DNA of 64,000 nt from Gordionus sp. m RMFG-2023 (lineage: Eukaryota; Nematomorpha; Gordioida; Chordodea; Parachordodidae), in the NCBI RefSeq assembly GCF_954871325.1, contig NC_088776.1, positions 36,070,508-36,134,507 on the forward strand. Direction: 5' to 3'. Every line of letters starts with the position of its first letter. Position 1 is the stretch's first letter. The notes under the pieces were generated by a model. It worked only from the letters and a program-made list of their open reading frames with translations. It was not told the origin of the DNA and ran no database searches. The position numbers and the translations under genes are program-made. Shown one piece after another: positions 47,820 to 59,406 of this stretch.

Positions 47820-48030
47820 GAAAAATTTCTTAGATGCGTGAATACTTTATCCTGCAGTAATACTGTTTGTGAAAGGGGTTTTTATATTATGTATTTGATC
47901 GTGGTAGACATCAAGCAAGAGTAACTAATTTGTAAAATTTAGTCCTCATAAATATTAATGGACCTTCGAAATCAGAGTGGATTGGATCCATATTATCAAA
48001 ATGTAAAGGATATATCACGGGCAAATGAGA
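47820..48030 (+). pseudogene. hAT transposase C-terminal (dimerisation) fragment
   Basis: The translation LSCSNTVCERGFYIM, followed after a short gap by a degenerate R-H-x-A-R-V and NLVLININGPSKSEW, matches the hAT C-terminal pattern of SNAACERGFS-MN and LLI-I-GP. One frame change separates the two halves and no upstream catalytic part is readable, so this is a relic of a DNA transposon. No termini were identified. The region 47347-47819 holds no gene. Confidence 0.65.
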
Positions 48031-49286
48031 TCCTTTCCAAAATATACCAAAGAAAGCGAATAAATGAAAGATTTGTGAAATTTTTTTTAATCCATATTTA
48101 TATTTATATATATTTTAATTTTTATATTATATAACTTTATTTCTTTTATATATATTAATTTTTGATAATACATAAAAATAGTAGCCACCTTTCTGCCAAA
48201 TTTTTAAGCAATACACCGCTAAGACTGCCTTTGCCAGATTTCCATTGAAATTGGAGGAGAGTGGCACTATTGTTATTAGAATAAAATTGGAGGATGGGAG
48301 TAAATTTTATTTCCTTTTTTGCTATGATTCACTAGGAGGGAATCGGGGGTAAATTAAATTTTTGAGATTATGTAGGAGAGGAGTGGGGAGGGGGCACTTC
48401 GAAGGGAGAAATATCGTCATTTACTTAGGGGCTTGTAAAAGTCCCTGATTACAGATTTCTTCTTGAATTTATAGAGGCAAACAAATAAACTATAAGAAAT
48501 TTATCCTTAAAATAAATCAAGAGATTATTTCAATGAAATTCCAATTTTCGTTGGCAAGATTTTTGAAAACGAATCTCTAATCAATAGAAGAAGATACATA
48601 TTTCGTTCTATGATTTCTTTGATGCGAAAAAAATAAATGATTCTAGTCAAAAAATTGTATATTTGTAATATTGCAATAGATATTATTTTTAAAAATAACT
48701 TTGATATTCTATAATATTTTTACTTTCAGTAGTTATTATTTTTGATTAGTTGTTGTTAGCGGTCGTCGTCCTATACTTCTAGTAATTTTCTTATAAATAT
48801 CAGTGACAATAGTATAAGATGGGGAGGGGGTAGGTTCAATTTGTTTGAATCCTCATAGATAAGCACATGCTACTTTTATAATATTTCTACTTCCAATGAA
48901 TTATTTTTTATACATTATATTATATTTATATTTTGTTATAAAATATGTTATTTAAAAAATCTATCACCTTTTTTCTTGTAAACTATATTTATATACTACA
49001 TAAGATTAGGCCTATAAAACGGATAGAATAATTTATTATTTATATTCATACAAATAATAAAATCATTATTCGGTCAAAATTTTTCTGAAGCTCATAAAAA
49101 ATGACACTTTTAAGGATTCTCTAAACTAATTGTCATTAGCATCAAAAACACTCGATTTTTAGAATTGCTTATAAAAATATCTAAATTATTTCTTCAATCT
49201 AATATTCAAATTTTATTAAAAATTTTCAAAAAATGTACAATGATTTCATTATATAAACATCAAAATATAATACAGAAAAAATATAA
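48031..49286. other. AT-rich, no gene; possible hAT end at about 49020-49085
   Basis: A/T-rich sequence with several GGGGAGG patches (48.2-48.4 and 48.8 kb). ATAATTTATTATTTATATTC at about 49030 resembles the ATAATTTATTATTCGTATTC end at 50955 and may be an eroded terminus of the neighbouring hAT element. Confidence 0.35.
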
Positions 49287-50940
49287 TTATGCTAGATCCG
49301 AATTTGACAATAACCAGTTTTTCAAGCATAAAGTCTTTCTAATGGTTTCCTCCTTCAAAGAAATTCTATTCTTCATTATCATATTTGTCCCTATTGAGAA
49401 TAAACTTTCACATGAAGCCAAAGATCCCTGAATGGACAATATATCAGTTGCCATTTTTGACAACACGGGAAAGCAATCCCCATGCAATCTCCATCATTCT
49501 AGCGGCTCTTAATTAAATTGATTCTTAATTCATTAAGATATGTTTTAACCTCACATATTGATGAGATGATAATTTGTTTAAAAATTCTATCCATATTTGA
49601 TTTTACTATTGGATTAACTGTTGTTGTATCAATATTATATTTTACTTTGTACTCATTATATATACACTTAAATTTTTATAATAGATTTGTTGTATCTATG
49701 CTACATGAGGCAGGCAATGTTCAAAAAATTGCACTTTTAGTCTAAGATCTAAAACCAATCATATCTGAAAATATGATAATTTCAAACAGAAATAAAAAAA
49801 TTTGGGTAAATACAAAATTTTAAGAACGAATATAATACGGTGAAAAAACATTATAGCTATATAAATCGGTATGTGAATCTCAATAAAATATAAAATTAAA
49901 CATTTTATAATGATTTAAAAAGTTATCCAAAATATCGTTCATAAATGAAAATTTATTTTCTTTGCGATTGCGTCCATTTTTAATAATTTGTTTTGTGTTG
50001 GGGATTAAATCTCGATGACTAAAGCTAGTCTATTCAATAAATTTTAAGATGCCATACTTTTGATGTTGGATTTTATTCACTGTAATGAAGAAAAGGTCCT
50101 CTCATTTGTGCTTGTACGAATTGGTATCATTGCCAAAATATACAGTTTTAATATATTTGGAAAACTTATAAAATATATTTTAAAGTATGCAATGCTTTCA
50201 TTGTATTTTCTGGGGGATTATCTACAAAAATGAATCATACCATTAAATTCTGAAATTAATTGGCCTTCAATTACATTCCTCTGAATAAAATTTAGTTAAA
50301 TATTTAATTTTTCAATATCAAGATTTGATACATCCGTAGATCAAAGGAAGTTATGAGTTATAGTATTTGTAAATTGGATAGAGCCATTTTATAAATCACA
50401 AATCTTTCATTGATTTGAATCAAAATTAGATCCAAAAGTGGAATAAAAACGGTTATTTTATAAATGATCCTCAATTGAGTTCCTATTAATATTGGAATGA
50501 TTTGTTTGTCGGTATAGTGAAGACTTGATGAATCTCAAAATCATATAATTTCGCTTTCACCACAACAATCACATAAATTTCGAGAAATTTCTGGTCGATA
50601 TTATCTCTTCTTGGTCTTCTAAGTTGTAATATAATTCACGATTTTCATAACTTCAATCAACTCCATTTTTTTGAAAAATATTGCATAAAATTGTTGTGTA
50701 ATAAATAATTTATTAATACATTCCATTGAAAAAAATCGGCAATTCTATTAAATCTAATAATGTAACAACTTCAAATGAAATATGTTTCAGTGATTCTTAA
50801 ATTTCTCTAAGAGCATACAAAATAGGCTCTTCTGGATTCAAAAATACTGTAACAGCTTGATGTCGAAATCTCAGGCTTTTTGAAGTTTCTTTTTCCCTGT
50901 AGCACAAGAAGTCTCAGAAATAATTATATATTTAGAAAAT
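49287..50940 (-). pseudogene. Decayed hAT transposase gene
   Basis: The 3' part is a well-preserved hAT dimerisation region: HGDCFPVLSKMATDILSIQG, then SLASCESLFSIG and LKNWLLSN, ending at a stop at 49287-49289. This matches the family pattern FP-LS-MA-DILSI----SCE--FS. Further upstream on the minus strand (50.0-50.9 kb) decayed pieces such as TVFLNPEEPILYALREI and RDLIPNTKQIIKNGRNRKEN are readable between stops and frame changes. It is a dead plain DNA transposon. Confidence 0.6.
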
Positions 50941-50944
50941 TCTG

Positions 50945-51685
50945 TTTTTATCGAATAATTTATTATTCGTATTCGTAAGAATAATAAAATGATTATTCGA
51001 TTCGATTCGTCGAATATTCGATAATTTTATTTAACCGTAAATTAAAAAAGATAGCATATTAAATTTATTTTGTAAAATTTAACTATGGATAAAAGACAAA
51101 CAAATTTTATTAGTAAGATAATATAGATCCATATATAGTATATTTATATATAATGTAGAAAAATCAATATAATATTCATATCATGTAGAAGATAAATATA
51201 GCAACAACAAATTTTTTAAATACAGTTTTTGCAAAAAGTCAAATTTATGATTTCTCCATCATCAAACAAAGGAGAAATCTCTAGTTCGCCCGTCATTCTT
51301 GACGGGATGTCTACTAGGTATTTATAGTGTTATAAATTACATATAAATAAATACTTTCTTCGTCCATCATAAAACAATTTTCGGAAGTTAATTTTGTATT
51401 ATGAATTATTCGAATAAACAGCCGTTAATAATATTTAGAAATATAAAATGTTTCTACATTATTCCACTAGGAAATTTTATTAAATAGGAATAATTGCAAA
51501 TAATTCCTACTAATAATATATGATTATTTTTTGATATTTATTAATATAAATTATTTTAATCGAATAATAGATAAAAAAATTATTCGACGAATAATATATT
51601 TTCCTTATTCGAATTCGATTCGAATAATTGTGTTATTCGTATTCGTAAAATACGAATCGAATCAAATCGAATAACAAATAATTCT
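50945..51685. mobile_element. Probable hAT-type element with ATTCGAATAA-rich ends
   Basis: Both ends are crowded with the palindromic motif ATTCGAAT/ATTCGTATTCG (left TTATTATTCGTATTCGTAAG, right TTATTCGTATTCGTAAAATA and GAATCGAATCAAATCGAATA). The interior is A/T-rich without a gene. No exact target duplication could be fixed. Confidence 0.5.
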
Positions 51686-52350
51686 TTTTAGGTATAATTT
51701 GGGTATCTGAACATTTCATACACTCTAGAAATTTTCTGATCATAATTATTAATAGAGATAAATTAAATATAAATTATTTTCGTTGATAAAATTTTTTATA
51801 TCCATCAGTGTCTAAGGTTTAAAAAATGTAAGAAAATAAACTTTAAATATTCATGAGATAAAATATTACTATGTAAGAAATAAATATTTAAATTAATTTT
51901 AATTTTAAGTGAGATAAAATATTAATATAAAAGAAAAAATAATTATATTAAATATTTGCTAATATTTAGAATAAAATATAACCTATTAGAAATAGAATAC
52001 TTTGCAATTCACAATTCATGAAGCCCTTTCATAATTTTTGCTATGGGGAGGGGGAGTGAAGATGAATGTGATAGTTCAGTTCGAATAATTTTTCTTAAAG
52101 CAGTGCCTAAAAATACAGATCAGAATCAGAACATAAAATACCAATATCTTTATGTGAGATAAATGTAATTCATTGCATATTATATATAACTTGCTACTAA
52201 ACATATATATTATCAATATTTATAAAGAATGACTATTCTCCTAATTCTTGCTGTTAATAAACTTTAGTATTTATGTTCAACGCATTTAATATCCCATGCT
52301 ATCTTTAAAACTGAACTCTATATTTTTTCAAACTGCTGATTACGCGCCTG
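51686..52350. other. AT-rich, no gene seen
   Basis: Nothing recognisable. Confidence 0.45.
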
Positions 52351-53298
52351 TAGGGGTGACCGGGGTACATTGAGTACAGGGGAACGTTAGGACACTCTAA
52401 TTATAATTTGAGCTATTATTTTATAAGACTGGAAATTTGAGCCTATCATAGATAATTTCGTCATACATGATTGGCTAAAAAAAATTTGAAAAATATTTAG
52501 TATTTTAATTTTTACAGAAGAAAATGTGTTTTGGCATACCAAAAGTAATAAAAAATATTTGCAAACTTTATCGTTTATATTTATAAATAAAGCTTCAAAA
52601 ATCATAATAAATAAATTTTAGGAAAGCTTAAACCCTATTTTCCAATCTGGCAAACTTTCAGAATCTATAAACATGAATTAATATGATTTTGGATGATATT
52701 TATAAAGTTAGTGAGCTCGGTCATAGTTGGTCATAGTATAGTTGGGACACGCCATTTTAGCTCATTTTATAAACAATTTTATTATTTTATTATTAATTTA
52801 GTATTGTGAATAATGAATAATTAAATACTTCTCTTTCACTATGTTTATGATTAAAAAAAATATTTTTTTACATTTTTTTCTTTACAATTTTTTTTTTCCC
52901 AAAATAAATTTCCTAAATTTTGCTAAAATTTTTTTATATAGTTGTTAATTATGAATTACAATATTATCAATAAAATCATATGTGTCATAGTCTCTAATCT
53001 TACTGGATTGCTGATTTAAAATTTTTAAATTTATTTAGACCTCTATTTCACGAGTGTCCCAACTATCACATGTGTGTCCCAACGCACACAGAGTCTGTCA
53101 TGGTTGGGACAAAAAATAAATTTTTTTTAAATTCAATTTTATAAAAAAATATAATCTTCATAAAATATATATTAATTATTTCAAATAGCCTATACTTCTG
53201 GGATTCAGAAGATGTTTTAATTATTCAGATTAGTCTATTAATATTAAAATTATTAAGGTTTGAAAGAAAAATGTCCCAACCATCCCCGGTCTCCCCTA
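52351..53298. mobile_element. Non-autonomous DNA element with TAGGGGWGACCGGGG ends
   Basis: The left end TAGGGGTGACCGGGGTACAT and the right end inverted, TAGGGGAGACCGGGGATGG, match over 14 of 15 bases. The flanking TA on both sides could be a TA target duplication (Tc1/mariner-like) or part of the repeat; no 8-bp duplication was found. The motif GTCCCAAC/GTTGGGAC recurs about six times inside, mostly in the right half. No gene. Confidence 0.65.
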
Positions 53299-54570
53299 AT
53301 AACCTAATTCTCAGGGGACGATATTATTAATATTGTTATTAACTATTTGAATTGAGTTTCTATTTATAGGAATACAATGTTTTTATCAAGAGAAAGGTGT
53401 CGATTGATAGAATCAATGGTCTAATAAAATATAGAATAGATATTTTCTTGAATTTGTAGCCCCATCTATAAAGTGTAACCTTCATATATTTTCCTATATA
53501 TTCAACCCTATATAATCTGAGATTTTAATTATTCTAAAAAAACCAGAATGAAAAGCTTATGATTGCATTCAAATGATAATACACTATCCAAATGTCAAAC
53601 TTATATTTATCGCTAAATATGGTATAATACCACATGTGATGAATAATAAAATACGTTCATAAATGCACATAATTAAATTCTATGATATTTTGATTGGTTC
53701 ATACAAGAAAAAATATTTCGTTATCTTTCGCAGAGTTTTTTTTCAGATTAACTTAATTATCATTTTCTACTATATAATCAGAATTAATTTAGAAATAGCA
53801 GATTGATTATATTTATTACGTTTAAAAGAAATTGTAAAGATAGATTATTTACTTTATTTTTCGTGAACTTTTTATGTTTAAATATTTTAAAAAAATAAAG
53901 AGTATCATAGCAAATTATTTAAAGGATATCTTCATCAGCGGCGATACTCCTAAATTTAGAATAAAATATCCATCATTCTCAATGAATTCTACATGAGTTT
54001 TTTTTCTATTCGTTTTAACAATTATATGACATTTATAGCGTTATTGAAGACCTCTTTTGAAAATAGTGTACTAACACTACTTGGCAAAAAATAGTTGTTA
54101 ACAGCTATTGCTAATTTTTTTTAAAAAAAACATATATCAAAGTCTATGCCCATAAATTAACATTTCAATTTCAAACGTAAAAAATATTGATATAAAAATA
54201 TGACTAAAATATGTATATACTTTCTTTATTTCTGTTACATTTTAGTAAAAATGTCTATTATTATCCCCAGGTCTACAACGGCGATAAGTATAAGCTTTGC
54301 CTTACTAAATAATGGCTCAATACTAGCACTTGAGGGCAACGGTATTTAATTTTAGAAACATATTTTTAATATAAAAAAAATTATCAAAAATGTTTATTTA
54401 AATCAGATTGATATATGAGGGATTATGGATTAAGGAAATAGGTTGAATGTATCAATTATAAAATTAATTATGAGTTGTGACTTTATCTGCCAATTTTTGA
54501 AAAACATTTGAGCCTGATTTTGAGAATTAATCAATTTGATTTAAATTAAATTTGATAAATTGGAACAAAA
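53299..54570. other. AT-rich, no gene seen
   Basis: No domain-bearing frame and no matched ends were found. Confidence 0.45.
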
Positions 54571-54840
54571 TTACACTGTGTGACAAATTTCGACTTAATT
54601 TTTTGGGAGAAAATAAAATAAACATGTTTTAAGACAGTTTTTTATGCAAATTCTAAATCCGCTGTCAGTTTTTTTCTAGCACGTCAGGTTTTTTATTTAT
54701 TTTAGGTTAAAGTGGCCAAAAAGATCATTTTTAGCACTTTTTGAAGGTTTATAACTTCGGTTCTAATGATCCCTAAAACTAAAAAAATATATTAATTTTT
54801 GCAGCAAACCTTCCTTATTATTATTACATATTTTTTTTTT

Positions 54841-55324
54841 GGTATCACGTCAATTCGGCGCAGCGACACAGCGCATATCTATTACAGTTGCAATTTATTA
54901 TATATTACTTAGTATAAAAAAATAAGGATGATTAAATAGAAATCATTTTGAATTTTGGTCCTATTAATTATTTCTCCATATTTATTTTTACAAAAATCTC
55001 AATTTTATTTACTAAATGTGTAATATCAAAAAAAATTAACAACCAATATTTATACCTGACTAATTTACCACAAGGACCAACATTCAAAATGATTTCTATT
55101 TAATCATCCTTATTTTTTTATACTAAGTAATATATAATTAATTGCAACTGTAATAGATACGCGCTGAATTGTCGCCGCACCGAATTGACGCTGCGCTGAA
55201 TTGTAGCCGCACCGAATTGACGCTGCGCTGAATTGTCGCCGCGCCGAATTGACGTTGCGCTGAATTTTCGCCGCGCCGAATTGTCGTGCGCTGAATTGTC
55301 GCCGCACCGAATTGACGTGGAACC
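54841..55324. mobile_element. Nested foldback MITE with ACGTCAATTCGG ends and expanded subterminal repeats
   Basis: The left end GGTATCACGTCAATTCGG and the right end inverted, GGTTCCACGTCAATTCGG, enclose arms of about 125 bp that are nearly identical in inverse (TAAGGATGATTAAATAGAAA and its complement) around a spacer of about 100 bp. The right arm additionally holds about ten alternating units GAATTGTCGCCGC / GAATTGACGCTGC of 15-19 bp; the left has one. Small reading frames across the units are artefacts. Confidence 0.8.
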
Positions 55325-55699
55325 TTCTTTTTTATAATATCCTTACTCAATTTTTAAACAAACTATATTTTTTAAATTTACCTTTATTTATAAAATCTTT
55401 TTTAATATAGCTTACATTTAATATATTTATTTATTGTGGCTTTCGTTCTCTTCGCTACACTGCACAAGGTACGATTCCCAAACAATTTATTTTAAATGAA
55501 ATAGTTATATTTCTCATATTTAAATAAATATATTATGCTAAGCTAACCTATCTCATATTTTACTTTTAATAAACTTTTTATCGGTCCATTGTCCCACCTC
55601 CTCCTTCATTATTATATAGAATTTAACTTGTAATATACAATAAATCTATTGAATTTAAAACAAATTAAACAATAACATAAAATTTATCCAATTTAAAAA

Positions 55700-57291
55700 C
55701 ATTTAATGGTAAATCTAAATATATTTCCGCGAATATGAAGTTGATGATTTATCTTCATAAAAGATACTCCGGCAGTAGTCCGCTAACATATTTATATCTT
55801 GCCGTGATAAAACTTTTCGAGATTTTCTATCTGTTGATGGAACCGCTCCCCCATTTCTTCTGGCACAGCACCTAAGTTTTCAGGAAAAAAATCTTTATGG
55901 GAATGAAGAAAATGGATTTTGATGGACATTCGGCATCCCAGTTCCTTATAATTTGTTAATATGTCATCAATTTTCTCACGATAGTCGGCTGATTTATGAT
56001 TGCCAAGGAACGATCTGCATATCCATTTAAAAGATTCCCATGCTTTTAATTCAATGAGTAACATCTTCAAAAAAACTGTCCTTCATGAGTTTTCTTATTT
56101 GGGGGCCCACTAAAATCCCCTCTTTTATTTTTGCTTGGGAAAGCTTGGGGAAAAAATTTCTAAGGTGTATCGTGGGGCCCTCGGACAATTTTTTGATAAA
56201 ATTTTTGATTAGTCCTAATTTTATGTGCAACGGAGGCAACAAAATCTTATTTTTAAAAACAAGCGGGATATTTATGCGATTTTTTTCAAGAACGTTTGGG
56301 ACGATCCTCCCATTCAGATACTGTATAATGTTTTAGAGTTTCTCTGGAATTCCAGAGACAAAGAAAACACGAATGCTTGGTGTAGCCTAACTGAAGGCCC
56401 GTCAGGATTGCGATCATTTTGAGATCGCAGCATATCTTAAATTCGTAAATGGAATAATTTATTTTTGACAATAAATATTTCATATTTTCATATGATTCAT
56501 TTAACTGGTTGGAATAGGCGATGGGAATTGATGGCTTAGAATTTCCGTTATGAAGCAAAACTGCTTTCAGGCTGTTTTTGCTTGAATCGATGAACAAGCG
56601 CCATTCATCGGGCACCAATTCAATTAAGTTGAAAAAAAAGTTGACCTAGATTGTTGGAATAGTATAAAAAAATTTCGTAAGAGATTAAATTTTTAAAAGA
56701 TGCTCCACGGAATCGGTATGAAGTTCGAACTCCATTTTTTTAAATTTTAAAATCATTAAGCCTTGAGGCTAAAAATTCGGACTTTCTTTTTGAAAGTTGT
56801 AAATTTCTGGTTATGTCATTTAGTTGCTCTTGTGACATAAATGGCGAATCCTCTTCGGGATGATACTCAAGATCAATATTGTCATTGTCCTGGCAACGTA
56901 ATTTTTCCAGCTGCGAACTATTAAAAAAAGGAACGGAACTGTTGTATGCATATTATATTTTACCGGATAAACAACCGACGAAATTTCAGGATAACAAATT
57001 TTATTCTTATTTTTTTTTGTTAAACCCAAATATACTAATCGAGCAAAAATAACAATCCCACGAATGATTTCTTGCTACGTGCCAAAATGCAGGTTTCGAA
57101 TAAGGCAAATATGACCGTTTTCCATTAACCCATGAATTAAAAGAATTATAACATGTTTTACATATGTAATTAGGGGCAAATGGTTTATCCAAATCGCAGA
57201 GTGGAATATTGTAATAAATTTCATAAATCCTTTGAATGATTTTGTGCGGGCAATATATAGCCCGCACAGATGTAACAAAATTTAGAGACAC
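55700..57291 (-). pseudogene. Decayed gene of an uncharacterised transposon-linked protein family
   Basis: In minus-strand order the pieces are: an N-terminal part from ATG 57291 with CKTC...W-GKR...NHSWDCYFC, a probable zinc-binding arrangement; a middle part with SKRKSEFLASRLN; a core with DEWRLFIDSSKNSLKAVLLH, LTGLQLGYTKHSCFLC and WNSRE; then PPLHIKLGLIKNFIKKL; and a C-terminal part NYKELGCRMSIKIHFLHSHK followed by FFPENLGAVPEEMGERFHQQ. Near the end the frame shifts and continues in another as DINMLADYCRSI. These strings are familiar to me from uncharacterised, multicopy arthropod proteins (memory, not searched). Its position inside CACTG termini suggests it is this element's transposase or partner protein. 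I can see no confirmed catalytic triad. Several stops and frame changes show that this copy is dead. Confidence 0.65.
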
Positions 57292-57519
57292 GCTTTAAAC
57301 AAGAGGACCTCGGCATTAATTTTTTGTAGAATATTATATAAGGAGGGAATTTGAATAATATTTAAAATCCAATTTAAAAAAAATTAATGAAAGAAATTAA
57401 ATGTTTATGAAAAATTAAGCGCGAAAAAAAATAATTCTTCTCCTTTCTTCCTACTCGTTATTTGGCATTATTATTTATTGCCCATACCATGGGTTCAAGG
57501 TTCTCCATTGGAAAATCAT

Positions 57520-57840
57520 ATATTTTGATATAAATTTATTAAAAAAGCAAATATTCTTAAATACACCTAAAAAAGATAAATGTTAATAAAAAATATGCAA
57601 AAATTACTAATTATTGCATTTTAAATGAATTTTGCTTCAAAAATGCTCAATTCAAAAAGAGTACAAATTAAAAAAGTGGGTACAGATATCTGATTTTGAT
57701 ATAAATTGATCATAAATGCATAAAATATTACTAAATACAACTAAAAAAGATAAATATTACCTTAATTTTGCTTTAAAAATGCTTTATGCAGAGAAAATTC
57801 AATAAAAGTGTACAAATTAAAAGGTTTGAAAATATCTGTA
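57520..57840. repeat. Two-copy tandem repeat within the CACTG element
   Basis: A unit of about 150-170 bp (TTTTGATATAAATT ... ACCTAAAAAAGATAAAT ... GAGTACAAATTAAAA) occurs twice with moderate divergence, upstream of the orphan gene's start, so it may sit in the element's promoter side. Confidence 0.65.
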
Positions 57841-58327
57841 CCGACTTTTTTAATTTATAGATTTTGGTTGAATTTTCATGGCATAGAGTACTTTTGAAAC
57901 ATAATTAGAATTAATATATAATCTTGAGCATATTTGAAGGAAAATTATATAAAATTTACTTCTAAAGTTAATAATTTTAATAGTAATTTAAATTAAAAAC
58001 TTAAGACCCCCAAAACGAAATTCTTTACCATTTTTCTCAAAAACCAATCGATAAAAAATTATAAAAATTAGTAAATTTATAAAGAAATATAAGTTTAACA
58101 CTATCACCAATTTTCAGGGATTTTTATTCGATACTTTTTAAAATATATCCATATAAAGACCTAAATTTTACCATTTTTGAGATTTCGAAAAGTTGTCTTT
58201 ATACGGTAATATTTTTAAAACTTGACGTGTAGGGAAAATTTGGAAAACGGATTCGAACTCAGCGTCAAATTCTGCACAAAAACTTGTTTTTATTTTCTTC
58301 TCCCATTTTTTTTGTCACACAGTGTTA

Positions 58328-58753
58328 TTGATATTTTTCAATCTCTCTTAAATTTGAGTTGAGTAAATTGTAAGTTAACAATTATAATTTTATTAAAATT
58401 TATGAATAATACTATTAGAAGTTTTTTAGGTTAAAGCTTTCCATGTTACTAGCATTAAGATCGATTAAATTATTAAGTTGCATCCTTATACTGTATAAAT
58501 TATAGGCCATCTTAATTTATTATTAAACATTTTAGCTTTAGGTTTTAACTTAATTTTATGGAGTAATATGCTAAATTTGATATTTATATAAATTTTTTTC
58601 TTTCAATTTATAAAAAAATTTATGGGAACCTTTATAAGAATTTTTATTAGTGCTAAATGATACTATATAAAAAATTTGGTTAAAACTATTATTATACAAT
58701 AAGTTTAACCAATGAAATAGCAAAACATAAACTATAATAAATAAAATAATAAC
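58328..58753. other. AT-rich, no gene seen
   Basis: Nothing recognisable. Confidence 0.45.
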
Positions 58754-58761
58754 AAAGCATA

Positions 58762-59398
58762 TAGAGCCCTACAAGGTGATTTTTTCACGGTCCGAGTACA
58801 AATTTTTTTGTTCCAGCATGTGAGCACGACTACATATATTTTGCAATTTTTCACCTTGTTTATAAAACATCAGTAGGAATTTCTTCCATAATTTCCATTT
58901 ATATTTTCTTTGTCTCAAATTCTTGAGTTCTAATCTTTTCCGAAGTTATTTTTAAATTTGGATCCATTCTTTAAACAATTTTATAAATGTAAAAATTAAG
59001 GCTATTTAATTGAATAGATCTTAGATAAAACAAAAATTATCAAATGAAAATATAACTGTTATAACAGATTAATATTCTAGATTTTATGTTGGCTAAAGTA
59101 TATAATGTGTATTTTATTTAACTTGATAGAATATGATGTAAGTAAGTAACAGAGTTTTAACTAGTCATAATAAAAACCACAATCATAGAAAATTGTTAAT
59201 TTGAGAAATGGAAATGAGGCAAATGAATAAGTTAATGTTCAATGAGAAATGATATGAGATTCTATTAACATATCGATGAAACAAAATGATTATTAAGGCC
59301 TGGGTCAGGCTGCCTCTTATAGACTGACCCGATCCTGAGAAGTCTTGGTCCCAGCCTGAGGCTCGAGCAGGGTTTTAGATAGCCCGTGCAGGGCTCTA
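58762..59398. mobile_element. TAGAGCCCTRCA hAT-type non-autonomous element
   Basis: The left end TAGAGCCCTACAAGG and the right end inverted, TAGAGCCCTGCACGGGC, bound 637 bp. The flanks AAAGCATA (58754-58761) and AACGCATC (59399-59406) agree at 6 of 8 positions, consistent with an aged 8-bp duplication. The right end carries GGCTCGAGC, GACCCGATC and CCAGCCTGAGG motifs. No gene. Confidence 0.7.
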
Positions 59399-59406
59399 AA
59401 CGCATC

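Larger units (their letters stand above)
54574..58324 (-). mobile_element. CACTG-ended DNA transposon, CACTA/EnSpm-like, with orphan gene
   Basis: The ends CACTGTGTGACAAATTT at the left and its inverse TTTGTCACACAGTG at the right are flanked by TTA on both sides (54571-54573 and 58325-58327). Imperfect inverted homology extends about 120 bp inward (shared GGGAGAAAATAAAA-like and CTAGCACGTCAGG / CTACACGTCAAG motifs). CACT(A/G) ends with a 3-bp duplication are the hallmark of the CACTA (EnSpm) superfamily. The 3751-bp element carries one decayed gene on the minus strand (55.7-57.3 kb), a nested short element (54841-55324) and a two-copy tandem repeat. Confidence 0.75.

Noticed and set aside
49165-49431. 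88-codon plus-strand frame.
   Set aside because: Antisense to the conserved hAT dimerisation region on the minus strand.
55140-55320. Regular short repeats reminiscent of a CRISPR array.
   Set aside because: There are no unique spacers; units are contiguous variants of one sequence at a foldback-element end in a eukaryotic context.
54574-58324. Considered whether this terminal-repeat element is a Polinton.
   Set aside because: At 3.75 kb it is far too short, has CACTG ends with a 3-bp duplication and shows no polymerase, integrase or capsid-type gene.
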